DNA of 64,000 bases from Areca catechu (taxonomy: Eukaryota > Streptophyta > Magnoliopsida > Arecales > Arecaceae). The first letter of the stretch is position 1. Each line of letters begins with the position of its first letter. Location: NCBI GenBank assembly GCA_021397845.1, contig CM038052.1:140807854-140871853 (forward strand), given 5' to 3'. Position numbers and translations under genes: made by a program. The notes below the pieces were generated by a model. It saw only the letters and a list, made by a program, of their open reading frames with translations, was not told where the DNA came from and did no database searches. Shown one piece after another: positions 11,602-23,671 of this stretch.

Positions 11602-12302
11602 AAGGGTTGAGTAACTAACCTAGGAGGAATTGAAACTTTTGGTGAGCTAGCATACCTGCTACTAAGGCTTCATTGAATCCTTCTATTGAGCTTGATCTCT
11701 ATGTCTCCCTCTGGGAGGGTAGTGATTTATTCAACATTTGATGGTGGTTACCTTGGCACTGGTATTGCTTTCTCAAGAAGCCATCCTTCAGGCAGGGAGA
11801 TTTGATCCCAAACCAGTGTTTTTGGGATATGAACATTTTAATTTAGAAGGTTAGTTTGGAAGTACATAGTACTCCCAATGTTCATTTTGTTAATGACCTT
11901 GATATGATCGAGATCATTAGTAACCTTGTAAAAGTATTTGACGGTTACTGCTACAGGTTAGGATCCTGACATAATGTTGAGCCCATGTAGTTTGACATCG
12001 AGCTCAAGAGTTTTGAGGATTTGTTGGTCAGCGAGTTTGAAGGTTAGGTCCATATTGCAATTGAAGTAGATTGGACCTTCATACAGGCTGGATTCCACCA
12101 TTCCTAGAAGGGAATCATGGAATCTGGTCAAGCGGCTGTCCCTTAGGCACAGGAGCATGGCTGTGTCAAGCCCTCTCTTGATTAGGGGTTTTTCTGCTAC
12201 TTGAACCATACCTATATGGATAAACTCATATTTTGATTTGAGGGTTTTGACTAGATCCTTAGTTAGGATTGGGATAATTGTGTGGTCGCCTGCTATTGAC
12301 AC
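11602..12302 (-). pseudogene. caulimovirid movement protein (30K superfamily), broken
   Basis: The frame from 12302 to 11958 carries a conserved movement-protein core: GDHTIIPILTKDLVKTLK, YEFIHIGMVQV, LDTAMLLCLRDSRLTRFHDS and FNCNMDLTFKL, followed by LDVKLHGLN. An in-frame stop ends it at 11958. Homology continues to about 11602 with further stops. In Caulimoviridae this N-terminal domain of ORF1 forms tubules through plasmodesmata. The GTG at 12302 is an arbitrary ORF boundary: the reading frame continues upstream, and another copy has ATG at this position. This copy cannot give a full protein. Confidence 0.85.
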
Positions 12303-12652
12303 AATTTTTTCTTCTATCTAAACCCTATTGTCAGGTAGGATCTTGTGTTGCTATATTACCTTTTGCTTATTTTTGGAACAGTCTATTTTGTTAACTGTTC
12401 ATCTTCTCCTAACTCTAGGAGCTAACTGGGATCTTCCTCTTTGGAAGAAGGACAGGTAGAAAAAGACCTAGATACTAGATTCATTTATGAAATTGTTTTA
12501 CCTCTTACCCTTTAGGCAGCTGCAACTTATGGCCAACAAAATGCCTATCCATAGCAACAACAGCCCATGCCTAGCCAACGCCTACTCAGGATAAAAAATT
12601 TAATAGATGAATCTATTATCTAAATATTTTCCTATCTTTCCTCCCCACGCTG

Positions 12653-12664
12653 GCTTTGATACCA
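12653..12664 (-). other. pararetrovirus tRNA-iMet primer-binding site
   Basis: The minus strand reads TGGTATCAAAGC, matching the caulimovirid minus-strand primer site apart from one base (A for G). It lies about 0.35 kb upstream of the movement domain. The other unit has the equivalent site at 57386-57397 (TGGTATCATAGC). Confidence 0.82.
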
Positions 12665-12865
12665 TGGGACTGCCTAGGATGCACGGGAATGATAGGATGA
12701 AGGTATCAAAATGGAATTATATTAAAAAGCAGGTGAAGAAATGAATAAATACACTTCATGGCATTTCCTTGTTTAGAAGAAATAGTAGGCACCCCTTCCA
12801 CTATAGGTTACTCTATAGCAGGACAGCCCTGACTTGCCAATGGCTACTGTCCGATCATTACTATG

Positions 12866-12870
12866 TCTTC
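12866..12870. repeat. target-site duplication of element A, left copy
   Basis: TCTTC precedes the LTR start TGTTACCC. The same TCTTC follows the other LTR at 34787-34791. Confidence 0.9.
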
Positions 12871-14340
12871 TGTTACCCAGGTGGCTTTTCCCAAGAGGGG
12901 GGTGAATTGGGAATTACAAAATTTTCGCAAATATGTGCACAAGTAATTCCTTTTAGTGGATAGGTGCTATGTTAATAAGAGAATAAATGCAGAAGCTAAA
13001 AAGTAAATCAAGCACAACACAAACAAGGCAGTTTTATAGTGGTTCGGAGCAACCCAGCTCCTACGTTCACTACCCAAGTTCACCACTCAGGATTTCCACT
13101 ATATCTCCCAAACCGGAATACAGTAAGATTGTTTTACAGGCTCACTATCCCAACCTCTACACTTTGGTTTTTGAACCGGGCTCACCAAAAAAACCCACAC
13201 TAGGGTTTTGCAGGCTCACCTAGAACCTCTACACCTTGGTTTTTTAAAAAGGCTCACCAAAGAAACCTATTTGGTTTTTACAACTGGGCTCACCAATAAT
13301 CCAAATATTCTAGGATTAGAATAAAAAACAACAAAAATGACAAACTCTATTATATGGTGGTTGCCAATACAGCTCGAGTGAAGCTTAATTGAATGCTCTT
13401 TAATGCACTTCAATGGCTTCCTTGCTTTCCTCAAAAGATGCTTCAAGCTTTTGGTAAGAGTTGATGAAGACTTGAAGGCTAACTTCAAAGCTCAAGTGCT
13501 CTCACTTCTTTCTTCAATAAATATTCAATAACTGTTCATTAACTTATTAGTCTCTCAAAAGATGTTCTCATACCTCATTTATAGAGACTTCAACTGCCTT
13601 TCCTTGATTTTGAACATTGTAGACCATTGGGAGGTGACAGGTTACCCATGGAGCACTTTTGGAATTCAAAAACAATAAACTGGAACTAGACGTTGGAGGT
13701 GACCCCGTCATTCCAGTTGGCTCGGACAAACTTCGAGTCGGCTCGAATCAAGTTCGGGTCGGCTGGGATGAACACCAGTTGGCTGGGTTCCACAGTTGAG
13801 AAGATGGTTCACTCTGGATGAGTCGGCTAGGCTGAAATCCGGTCGGCTCGAATCCCTGAGATTCTTAGAATATTCTCAACCATGTTCTGGATGAGTTGGC
13901 TGGGCCTTGGTGCCAGTCGGCTGGATCTATGTGCCAAAGAACTTCTTTCTTGTGCTAGTGCTAGAGTCGGCTGGTTCCTCCATCCAGTCGGTTCGAGAGT
14001 GGTTCTTCAGCCAGATCAAATTCAATTCTCCAAAACTCTTGTGCCAAGCTTTGAAGACTTCTTCAAGGTCTTCTTACAATAAAATTAAGAAAAATCGAAG
14101 CTTGAAAACTACTAGAAGTAACCCTTTATCTTGATTTAAGTAGGAAATTTTTGTAGGATTCTTCTTTACAAGATTCTAAACACTTTACAACTCAACACAA
14201 AGCAATAAAGATTGTAGGGTTTAGAAAGTGTGTCAATGTAATTGTCCTACAAAAACTTGTCAATCATTTGAAGAGTTGTTAGATAACCAAATGTATGCTC
14301 CAATGTTTTGTTATCATCAAAATCACTTTAGGGGTCAACA
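12871..14340 (-). repeat. 3' LTR of element A (1470 bp)
   Basis: On the plus strand it runs from TGTTACCCAGGTGG to GGGGTCAACA, paired with 33338-34786. About ten copies of a GTCGGCTCG-like word, many as CAGTCGGCTGG or GAGTCGGCTCG, cluster at 13717-14000. ORFs inside (12987-13223, 13267-13488, 13882-14134) are chance products of the LTR. Confidence 0.92.
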
Positions 14341-15130
14341 ATCTCCCCCTTTTAGATGATGACAAAACACTGGGCATGAAAAGAATCTATTCTATTCACA
14401 AGTATGGATGTATATCATAGTGAGCATTAACACTTGTTTGACAAATCATAACATTAACTGTATTTTTAAATGTGTATCAATATATGCTATACAGTTTTAC
14501 ACAATGCCAATTTCATAAACTGTAAGTATCAGAGAATGATTGCTTGTATGTATCAAGCAGCATTAAATATTGACAGATACATATAATAAGTAGAGAGCAT
14601 CATAGTAATCATTGAAGAATATTAAACATGTAAGTTAAACATATATATCTCCCTCTTTTAAAAAATTTCTACATAATATGAAATTTTTCTAAGTTTCTCT
14701 CCCTTTATCATTCATTTGAACATTCTAATAGAAAAGTATGCAAAAATCATTCAAAAAATAATTAAGCTCCCCCTGTCAAATTTACTTTCGCAGTTCTATC
14801 TCAATTCATCAATTCATTAAGTTTCTTTTTGTCATGCACTCTATGGTTCTCCCCCTTTTTGTCATCAATTCAAAAAGATTAAATAGTTAAGCTTAGATTT
14901 TTAAATAGATTGAGAAAGTATCAAGATTTATTTGAGATAATTTCACTTTCTCAACTTTAGAGAGAGAGTTCTATTTAGGAAAATAGAGTGTGTAAACAGA
15001 ATAACATGAGTACACATAATATACATTAACCAAAAAGATGTTCATTTCATTTTTATCAAAAAAATTCAGTACATCAACCATTACATAAGTTTCAAAAAGT
15101 ATAAAAAATACTAAAGACCATACTAAAGAC
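14341..15130 (-). other. 3' untranslated region of element A with polypurine tracts
   Basis: The minus strand next to the LTR reads AAAAGGGGGAGAT (14341-14353), the plus-strand primer. Additional purine blocks of the type AAAAAGGGGGAG appear in the same orientation near 14770 and 14850, and a weaker one near 14650. Multiple polypurine tracts are described for Sireviruses. No gene is seen here. Confidence 0.75.
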
Positions 15131-17089
15131 CTATTCACTTTCAGATTCCTTTTTAGGTACATTGGTAGGTGTACTAGCACCATACCAAGAAGCAGGTCTA
15201 GGTGGTCTACTAGAGGATGCTTGAGGTGGAGGTGCCTTAGGGTGATGAGAAGTACTAGGAGCCCTAGTGGAAATAAGAGGTGGATCATACAATGGTCTGG
15301 TCCTAGCAGTGACCTCCAAGGATCTGACAGTGCCACAGATAGACACCATCTCCATCCAGATTGCTCCAAGCTGTTGCTCCATATCCTTGAGGCTTGTTGG
15401 TACTTTGTTCACTGCTTCCTTCATCTCACTGATTTCTTTTTGCATTGAAATAAGCTCAGAGGCTTGGACATTGACAAATGCTTCAGCTGATCCTCTAAGT
15501 CTTCCAAGCTCTGACCTGATGATCCCAATGCCTTTAGTGTTGTCATCAGCCATCTATCTAGTTTCTGCAATAGTTCCTAATGTACATTTGGCTTCATTCA
15601 GTTCAGTTCTGTATTCCTTCAAAGTTGCATCCATAGATTTCAAAATAGCTTCAGAACTATAAGAGATACAATTTAGGATTGGTTGAAGTTCTATCTGAGG
15701 AGCAGATCTTGAAGCTTCTATTGCTTCAACCTTCCCTTGTAGATTTGAAACATGTTCTTCCAGTCTATCCAATCTGCTGTCCACTAACTTTTTCAGATCA
15801 CTAAATAGAGAAGTAATTGTACCTGTCAGTGTATCAGTCAAGCTTCTCATCTGTTCTTCAATCTGACTTTGAATGATTGGAGGTTGTGATGCTGCAGGAG
15901 GGTAGTCAGGCAGAGGAATATCAGCTGCAAGCAAATCAAACTCGGGTGCAGGCAAATCAAACTCAACTTCATGTAAATCAAAAATAGGAGAAGGTACTCT
16001 AGTCTCCACAACAGTGGCAGCAGGCTCAGAAATATGAGACTCAGGCTCAGGTAGAGGTGCAGAAGAGGTTCCAGCTGTTTCTACATTCTCTTCTTCTTCT
16101 TCTTCCTCTTCACTGCTTGAGCTGCCTATAGCCTTGACATTTGTACCTTTCTTCCTCCATACTCCTTCAACTTGGAAGTACCCCATCCTCTCTAGAGATT
16201 TGGAAGTGTAGACATCTGTATGGTGCAATTCTACTCCATCTTCACCCTCCAAACTCACTCTTTGAGATTTAAACAGTATGGTAAGCATCATTCCATTGGG
16301 TAGACATGACTTGGCCTTTCTAACTGTCTCCTTCATTTGCATGATTATAATGTAGGATAGATTTATAGGAGTTTTCTTTATAATGTGTTCCATAAGGCAT
16401 AAGTCTTTTTCACTCACCCAATAAAATCTTCCTATTTTTTGCAAGAATATTCTACAGATAAAATTGTGTAGCAATCTCATTTCTAAATACAGGGTGTTAG
16501 AAAACACTGTTCCAATTCAACCAACATCTTCTTTGTTCAAGATTGTTCTTAGAGTCTTTTGTCTATTATCAATTACTAGAAATTTCACTCCCTCTGAAGG
16601 TAAGTCTAGTAAACCATGTAGAAATTCTTCATTGACAATAATCCTCTTTCCTTTAACAGTGGACTCAACATGATTTGTTTCCAATCTCAGATTTTCATAA
16701 AATCTTCTAACAAGAGAGGGATAAGTCTTTTCATTCAAAGAACAAAACTTTCTCCATCCTTGATCTTCAATCAAATCACCTATTTTCAACCCAATCCCCT
16801 TAATAAACTCAAAGTTAATTCGACGGCCGAAGGTTACTGGTCGAGTAGACATCGAAGGCACTTGACTAGGAACTATTCGAGCATCCCTTGAGGCTTCTTC
16901 TACAAGTTCTTCACTGTGAATGGTGCTACTTGGCTGTTCTTGATGCCTTTTTGACCTTATTTCCTTTTCAACAGATGGAGCAGCCCTAATGGAGCATTTA
17001 CCAGTTGCACGTTTGGGTGCCATTGCTAGGAAAGATGGAAAATTGAGAGATTGGAGTGCTTGAAAAGGAGATAGAAGTCTTTGGAGCAT
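15131..17089 (-). pseudogene. Sirevirus ORF3 (env-like / plant Transposase_32-like protein)
   Basis: Three adjacent frames form one gene downstream of pol. The likely start is an ATG near 17023 (MAPKRATGKC), and the first frame runs to a stop at 16517. The second frame, 16507-15554, overlaps the homology and continues in the same frame after an in-frame TAG to 15553-15131. The N-terminal half resembles the plant Transposase_32/ORF3 domain (FIKGIGLKIGDLIEDQGWRK, YPSLVRRFYENLR). The middle is a Glu-rich run and proline-rich spacer. The C-terminal half is heptad-like coiled coil. In Sireviruses this position holds the env-like or ORF3 gene, of uncertain function. I see no clear signal peptide or membrane anchor. 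One frameshift near 16510 and one stop break it. Confidence 0.72.
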
Positions 17090-17547
17090 GATTAGGAGAG
17101 GAACGAACCGTTAGAGAAGACAAAATAGAGGATAAATGGCTCGGAGAAGGGTTTATAACCCAAGGCAAACCACTTAGGCGCAAAATTCTAGTCGACTCGA
17201 ATAGCCCTAAAATGGCTCGAGTCGGCTCACCCAGAGCTCTCCTAAAACAACCAGAGAATCTAGTCGACTCGAAATGCTCAAGCTGACTAGGCCAGACTTG
17301 CTCAAAACTCTCAGAAAATCCAGTCGACTCGTTTTAAGAACCAGTCGACTCGAACAGAGAAATTAGAGTTTTTGAAAATTCGATCATAAATTAGAAAGAT
17401 TTTGAAGAGAATTTCGAAGGAAATTTAGGCTCAATGTTATAGAATGAAATCAGGATGTTTTCTAGATAATGTTTCCTTAGATTTGAAGGAATTAGGTTAG
17501 AAAATTTAGAAAGGATCGCAAAGTCCTAATTCACTCCTATTAGCTCA
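17090..17547 (-). promoter_or_regulatory. ORF3 leader of element A with GTCGACTCG motif cluster
   Basis: Between the end of RNase H and ORF3 is a non-coding stretch. Its part at 17185-17360 holds at least six copies of words such as AGTCGACTCG, GAGTCGGCTC and CCAGTCGACTCG, the same kind of motif as in this element's LTR. It may be a regulatory block or an LTR-derived leader. This is inferred from shared words only. Confidence 0.5.
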
Positions 17548-18056
17548 AATCTATCTTGATCGAGTGGCTTAAAAAATATGTCAGCTAATTGATCTTAAGT
17601 AGGAACAAAATCAAGCACTATATTACCATTTGAAACATGATCTCTAATGAAATGATGTTTAATTTTAATGTGCTTAGTTCTAGAGTGTTGAATTGGATTC
17701 TTTGTCAAATTGATAGCACTTGTGTTATCACATTTAATTGGAATTTTAGATTGTGATACACCAAAGTCTTCTAGTTATTGTTTAATCCATAACACTTGAG
17801 CACAACAACTACCAGTAATCACGTACTTAGCCTCAGCTGTGGACAAGGCTACGGAGTTTTACTTCTTATAGTGCCATGAAATTAAATTCAACCCTAGAAA
17901 TTGGCATGTACCGCTAGTGCTTTTTCTATCTATTTTACAACCAGCATAATCAGTATCAGAGAATCCAATCAAATTCAGGGTAGAATGTTTAGAATACCGA
18001 ATTTCTAAATTACTTGTTCCTTTCAAGTATTTAATTATTCTTTTAAAAGCAAGCAT
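17548..18056 (-). pseudogene. copia RNase H (element A), broken
   Basis: The frame from 18056 gives the connection and RNase H domain: KRIIKYLKGTSNLEIRYS, GFSDTDYAGCKIDRKSTSGT, LISWHYKK, then after a TAA stop at about 17859 NSVALSTAEAKYV, CDNTSAINLTKNP and HIKIKHHFIRDHV. These are the usual copia RNase H signatures, with catalytic Asp (SDTDYAG), Glu (TAEAKY) and Asp (CDNTSA). Additional stops follow near 17800 and 17590. It overlaps the RT frame end by a frameshift around 18050. Confidence 0.85.
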
Positions 18057-19243
18057 ATGTATTTTTTTTGTGATGATTGAAATCTAGCACATACATATAC
18101 ACTATATAATATCTCAGGTCTACTTGCTATCAAATATAATAAGGATCTGATCATACCTCTATATAGCTTTTGGTCAACATTGGATCCATTTTCATTTTTG
18201 TCCAATCTGTAAGCTGGGCTCATGGGTGTGCTCATTGATTTGCTACTCTCCATACCAAACTTTTTGATGATTTCCTTGATGTATTTGGCTTGGTTGATGA
18301 AGATGCCTTCTTTTGTTTGTTTTACTTGAAGTCCAAGGGAGTAGTTCAGCTCGCCCATTAAGCTCATTTCAAATTCTTCCTGCATAAGCTTAGCAAATTC
18401 TTTACATAGAGATTCGTTAGTTGTACCAAAAATGATATCATCAACATATATTTGTACAACTAAGATGTTATTATTCTTCTTTTTGATAAATAAGGTTTTG
18501 TCTACATTACCTCTTGAAAAATCATTTTCAATAAAGAAAGTTCTAAGTCTATCATACCAGGCTCTAGGTGCTTGTTTCAAACTATACAATGCTTTGTTTA
18601 ATTTAAATACATGGTTTGGAAAAGTATGATTTTCAAAACCTGGTGGTTGTTCCACAAAAACTTGTTCAGAGATAAAATCATTAAGAAATGCACTTTTTAC
18701 ATCCATTTGAAAAAGTTTGAAATTCATGTAGCAAGCAAATGCAAGTAGTAATCTAATAGCGTCTAGTCTTGCTACAGGTGCATAAGTTTTATCAAAATCA
18801 ATACCTTCTTCTTGGTTATATTCCTTAGCCACTAATATAGCTTTGTTTCTTATAATGTTTCCTTGCTCATCTAATTTATTCCTATAGACCCATTTGGTTC
18901 CTATTATTGGGTAGTCAGTAGGTCTATCTACAAGTGTCCATACCTTATTCCTTTCAAACTGGTTTAATTCTTCATGCATTGCCATCATCCAGTTTGGGTC
19001 AGTCACAGCTTCTTCTAAGCTATGGGGTTCTATTTGTGATACAAAGGCTAGGTAATCATGTGCATCCTTATATGCGGACCTAGTCCTAACACCATGTGAA
19101 GGATCTCCTATAATTAATTCTTTAGGGTGAGATGTAACATACCTCCAGTCCCTCGGTAAATCGGTATGATCCTTACTTACCATTTCTTCTCCATCTTGAG
19201 TGTCTTTGTCTTGAATGCTCGAGTCATCCATTCCTTTTTGCAA
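18035..19243 (-). pseudogene. copia reverse transcriptase (element A)
   Basis: A 402-codon frame with the full copia RT: WTLVDRPTDYPIIGTKWVYR, DAIRLLLAFACYMNFKLFQM, FVEQPPGFE, LKQAPRAWYDRL and the catalytic YVDD at 18448-18437. One in-domain change is visible, LYSLKQAP for LYGLKQAP. It copies element RNA into DNA in virus-like particles. The last about eight codons are out of frame after a frameshift, and the domain continues into RNase H at 18056. Upstream it is separated by a stop from the integrase C-terminal region. This is the best preserved gene of element A. Confidence 0.92.
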
Positions 19244-19273
19244 TGTACGTGCATCATTATCTATGCACTCTTC

Positions 19274-20191
19274 TTATATAGAAGGTGTAGGGTTAGTTTC
19301 AATAAATACAACATGAATTGACTCTTCAATAGTAAGAGTCCTTTTATTAAAAACTTGATATGTTTTGCTACGTAATGAATAACCTAGGAAAATTACATCA
19401 TCAACTTTAGAATCAATTTTTTCTAAATTATCTTTTCTATTGTTATGCACAAAGCATTTGCATCCAAACACATGAAAATAACTAATATTGGGTTTTCTAT
19501 CATACCAAAGCTAATAGGGGATTTTCTTTAAGATAGGATGGATCAAAATGCAGTTTAAAATATAATATGCTGTGTTCATCGCTTCTGCCCAAATGTACTT
19601 TGGAAGATTGCCTTCATACAACATTGCACGAGCCATTTCTTTCAATGTTCGATTTTTTCTCTCTACAACACCATTTTGTTGAGGTGTTCTAAGAGTGGAG
19701 AAGTTGTAATCAATGCCAAATTCAGTACAATAATCTTCAAAAAATTGATTTTCAAATTCAGTTCTATGATCACTTCTAATTGAAATCAAAGACAAGTTCT
19801 TCTGATTTGAAACCTTTTTATGAAATTTTCTGAAAACATGAAAAGTTTCATCTTTCGAAGCAATAAACAAAACCCAAGTAAATCTCGAAAAATCATCTAC
19901 TATCACAAGAGCATATTTTATACCTCCTAGGCTTGTAGTCCTAGTAGGTCCAAAAAGATCCATGTGAAGTAGTTCAAGTAGTCTTGTTGTAGAAACTGTA
20001 TTCTCTGATTTAAAGCTCCTCCTAGTTTGTTTACCCATTTGACATGCATCACAAACATGATTTAAATCAACTTTAAAGTTAGGCATGCCTCTAACAAAAT
20101 CTTTAGAAATTAGTTTGGCAATAGTATGCATGCTAGCATGACCTAATCGTCTATGCCATAGTAAGCCTGACTCTTTGGTCTTAGCATTCAT
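19274..20191 (-). pseudogene. copia integrase (element A)
   Basis: The frame 20191-19511 contains the GAG-pre-integrase zinc region (LWHRRLGHAS, CDACQMGKQTR) and the rve core with LLHMDLFGP, RSDHRTEF and QQNGVVERKNRTL, giving the D, D and E catalytic residues. RSDHRTEF has Arg where Gly is usual. After a stop or frameshift, 19471-19274 gives the C-terminal part (MFGCKCFVHNN, VIFLGYSLRSKTYQVFN). It inserts element DNA into the host chromosome. Broken between the two frames near 19490 and again before RT near 19260. Confidence 0.88.
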
Positions 20192-20212
20192 TGCAACTAG
20201 ACTAGGGCTACT

Positions 20213-20611
20213 TTATATGGCAAGATCATTAAGATCTACCACATAGATATTTCCAAGTCTATGTCCAATGAACTTATTGCTAGAATCTAAAGAGTTAGTT
20301 ACTATACACATAGAAGATTCAAAGACAACCTTGAAGCCTTTATCATATAATTGACTTATACTTAAGAGATTATGCTTCAACTTGTCTACTAGCAAAACAT
20401 TTTCAGTAAAAATGAAAGGAGTTATTTTGATCTTACCAATACTGATTATTCTCTCTTTGCCATTATCTCCAAAGATGACCATTCCTCCTTCTTTCATTTC
20501 AAGGGTGATAAACTGGTCCTTGTCACCTGTCATATGTTTTAAGTAGCCACTGTCTAAGTACCATCTTTTCTTCAATTTTTGGGCTGCAAGACATTCCTGC
20601 AAAATAGTCAA
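20213..20611 (-). pseudogene. copia aspartic protease and pre-integrase linker (element A)
   Basis: 132 codons with WYLDSGYLKHMTGD, the copia protease active site (Asp-Ser-Gly retained), FGDNGKERI, and LKHNLLSISQLYDKGFKV, ending GNIYVVDLNDLA. It cleaves Gag-Pol. A stop at 20213 separates it from integrase, and gag reaches it in another frame. The start is arbitrary because the protease is normally part of the polyprotein. Confidence 0.88.
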
Positions 20612-22181
20612 TGAATTCTTTTAGATATCCAAGCAACCTTGGGTCCTTGCAGGTCAGCAGAGGTGGTTCCTTTGAGAACCCAAATCTTTCTTACTTTCTT
20701 AAGGACATTTCTAGTATCATTGCATTCAAAAGCATTATGTCCTATTCTTTTACAAACATAGCATACAACTTAGAGTTTTTGATAGAAACATAATTTGAAG
20801 TTCTAAAAGTTGATGTACTTGATGCAGATTTTGAAATGTATGCATTTTGGCTCAAATTCTTTGGAACATATAATAATGACTTTGAAGTTGAAACAGTTTT
20901 TGGTGTGGCTAAAACCTTTTGTGATAAAACATTTTGAACAGGTATTTTAGATTTCACAAAAGTAGTTGCTGAAATTCCATTCATAAAAGATGTTTTAAAA
21001 CCAATTCCAGCTTTATTTCCTGAAATCTGTCGTTCTTCTAAAATTAACTCAAGCTTATTTGAAGACAAAGAGAGTTTTTCAACTAAAGGCTTGAGTTTTG
21101 TAACCTCCTTTTTCAGTTCATTATTTTCAGCAAATAAATCACTGTTTTTCTTCTCACATAAAAGATTTTCATTTTTTAACTTTTCAAATTTTTCAGAAAA
21201 GTCATGCAGTTCTTTTTGTAATAAAAGGTTCTTTTATGAAATTTCATCCTTTTGTTTGAGTAAAGAATCATTCATATTTTTCAATGATTTTATCTTTACT
21301 CCAGCTTTCTTAAATTCAGATAATAAATCATGAAAAGTAGAATTTAATTCGTCGAATGTAAATTCAGTGCAATTGTTATGAGATGTTACCTCATCTTCGA
21401 GATCCATTAAACATAGATTTGCATTCTTGGTAGTCTCTTCTTCTTCAGATGAAGATGATTCTTCACTGTCGGATAATGTGGCAACCATGGCTTTCTTTTT
21501 GTTCTTCTGTCTGAAGGATTTCTTTAATAGTGGATAGTCTAGACGTATGTGCCCCAGCTTTTTGCATTCATAGCATGTGGGGACTACCACTTTATCTTTC
21601 TCTCTATCCTTCTCTTTTTCTTTTCCATAATCCTTCTTATGAAATTTCCAGTTGTATCTTCCTTTCTTTCTTTCCATAAATTTTCTGAATCTCCTCACAA
21701 CCATAACAATTTCATCTTCTTCTAGGTCATCATTGGAGGAGGTGCTTTCTTCTTCAGATTCTTCATCATCCCTCTTTGATTCGGTAGCAGCTCTAAAGGC
21801 TATTATTTTCTTTTTCTTCTGTTCGTCTTCAGTTATGTGCTGCATTGTCAGCTCGTGGGTGATGAGTGAGCCTAGCAGTTCATCCAGTAGAAGTGTGTTG
21901 AGATCTTTGGCCTCCTAGATTGCAATCACTTTGAGATCCCATTTGTCAAGTAGAGAATAAAGTATCTTTTGAACTAGATCTACATTGTAGTATACCCTGC
22001 CAAGACTCTTCAAACCATTAATAATATCTGTAAATCTAGAGAACATGACAAAAATTATTTCAGAAGGTTTCATTTTGAATAATTCATAATTATGAACAAA
22101 AGATTTATCTTTGAGGTTTTCACTTGGGAAGTACCCTCATGGGTCACTTCGAGTTTGTCCCAGATTTCCTTTGCTGAAGAG
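20612..22181 (-). pseudogene. Sirevirus gag, C-terminal part (element A)
   Basis: Downstream of the element B insertion, minus-strand frames carry the rest of gag. 22181-21846 has several stops. 21845-21234 has a charged stretch (KEKEKDREKD) with a CCHC-like box CYECKKLGHIRLDY whose last Cys is Tyr, then an acidic Ser/Glu run. After a TAA, 21233-20742 has heptad-like coiled coil and a second knuckle (CYVCKRIGHNAFEC) that spans a frameshift near 20760. Two knuckles with a long coiled-coil spacer are the same layout as in element B. The first knuckle probably cannot bind zinc. Confidence 0.82.
22177..22181. repeat. target-site duplication of element B, left copy
   Basis: AAGAG directly before TGTTGGCTTTGG. 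The matching AAGAG is at 32979-32983 directly after the 3' LTR. Confidence 0.93.
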
Positions 22182-23614
22182 TGTTGGCTTTGGCTCCTTA
22201 GTTTTGATGATTAACAAAAGGTTGAGTATATATTTGGACTAATGTTTCATTTCAAGATAAAGTTTCAGGTCTTAGGTTATTCAAAAAGAGTATCAAGAGT
22301 ACAATGATGAAACCAAGCTTGCTTGATTTGGGAAAGAGCTCTTCTACCTTAAACAATATCAAATTTCTCATATTGGACCTACATATTAAGAAGTAATTGA
22401 CAAAAGAAATAAAGGCCTAGAGAAACTCAAGCATGGCACGCACCTCTCCAGAGTTTCAGAAAATTTCAGACCAGAGGTCGACCTTCAGAGGTCGATACCT
22501 TGCCAAAGGTCGACCACCAGAGGTCGACTCATGAAGAAAAAAAAATTTCAGCAAGGCCGACACGGCAAAATTTCAGTGGCACGCTTCAAAGGTCACCACC
22601 TGAGGTTGACACCTATCCAGAGGTCGACACCAGAGGTCAACTCATCGCTTGAGAATTCAAATTGGGCAGAACTATGATTTTCTAGATTTTTGCCTAAGAT
22701 AAACTGGAGGTCGACTCATGAGGTCGACACTTGACCCAGAGGTCGACTGATGAGGTCGACTTATGGCATAACGGCTAATTTTTCTGAACTTTTGATTTGA
22801 TTTCTAACGGCCATAAACAGCCATACTTTTGATTCTAACGATCTTGTAGAGTTGTTTCAGCTTGAATGAAGTATTTAACCTCCACCTAACTTCAAAAAAA
22901 TAAAGGAGACAGTGAAAAAGAAGAGAGTAAAATTACAAAGCTTTCAATCAATCCTAAGCCAAAAAGAGGGAAAATCCAAGAGATTCCTTAGCCAAAAGCT
23001 TTCCATTTTTCAGGAATCCAGCTTTCAAGTCTTTGGCATTTAGTGAGGTCCAAGATTCCAAGAGGAAGACTTGAAGAGTCTCCAACAAGAGCTACATTGA
23101 ATTATTTTTTGCTCAAAAAGGAGTTTGTCTTGTTTTTATTCATTGTATTCATACTCTATTTATGCTAGCCTAGTTTCAAGGGAATTTGAAACTAGTGTGA
23201 GGTTTGTTGGTGAGCCAATTGATAAAACCAACTAGGGTTGCTTGTAAGCTCGAAGCCAAAACAAGTGTGTATGGTTTGTTGGTGAGCCTAGGTAACAAAA
23301 CCAACTTAGGTTTTAACTTGTGAGCCTTGTAAAATAAGTCGGCTGTAATCTAGAGAAGATTATAGTGGAAATTCTCAAGTGGAGCTTGGGAAGTGGATGT
23401 AGGTGCTAGGTGCACTGAACCACTATACGTTTTGTGTGTTTGCATTGCTTTACTCTCTATTGCTCTTTAATTGTTGTTATATCTCATTGCTTCCATTGCC
23501 CAATTACTTGAGCACTATCACTCTTCACATTTGAAATTGATAGCACATATATTGCTTTATTTTTTAAAAAAGACCCAATTCACCCCTCCTTTTGGGCACC
23601 ATATCTGGGCAACA
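22182..23614 (+). repeat. 5' LTR of element B (1433 bp)
   Basis: It runs from TGTTGGCTTTGGCTCC to ATCTGGGCAACA, followed by AG and the PBS. Within 22465-22775 about eleven copies of an AGGTCGAC-type word (GAGGTCGACCT, GAGGTCGACTCATG and variants) are packed together. Confidence 0.95.
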
Positions 23615-23616
23615 AG

Positions 23617-23628
23617 TGGTATCAGAGC
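23617..23628 (+). other. tRNA-iMet primer-binding site of element B
   Basis: TGGTATCAGAGC, two bases after the LTR end. A perfect match to the plant copia consensus PBS. Confidence 0.95.
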
Positions 23629-23671
23629 ACCGGTACTCTCTTGTTGGTCCAACGATCTTGAGTGAAAGATC

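Larger units (their letters stand above)
10651..12870 (-). other. endogenous pararetrovirus DNA, second tandem unit (5' part)
   Basis: Minus-strand virus DNA runs from the intergenic region (12870) through the PBS, leader and movement protein into the region before the coat protein, where chromovirus G cuts it at 10650. It is homologous to 40317-41603, 55403-55829 and 60920-61710. Over 250 bases (10744-10990 against 40413-40660) I estimate roughly 9% difference by eye. With element A left out it is directly continuous with 34792 and onwards, so it is the next unit of a tandem array. Confidence 0.82.

Noticed and set aside
15221..15662. Plus-strand ORFs opposite ORF3 of element A
   Set aside because: They are shadows of the minus-strand coding frame with no independent motif.
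22465..22775. Closely spaced repeated words resembling a CRISPR-like or satellite array
   Set aside because: Spacing is irregular, words are only 8-12 bases, and the block lies inside both LTRs of a copia element in plant DNA.
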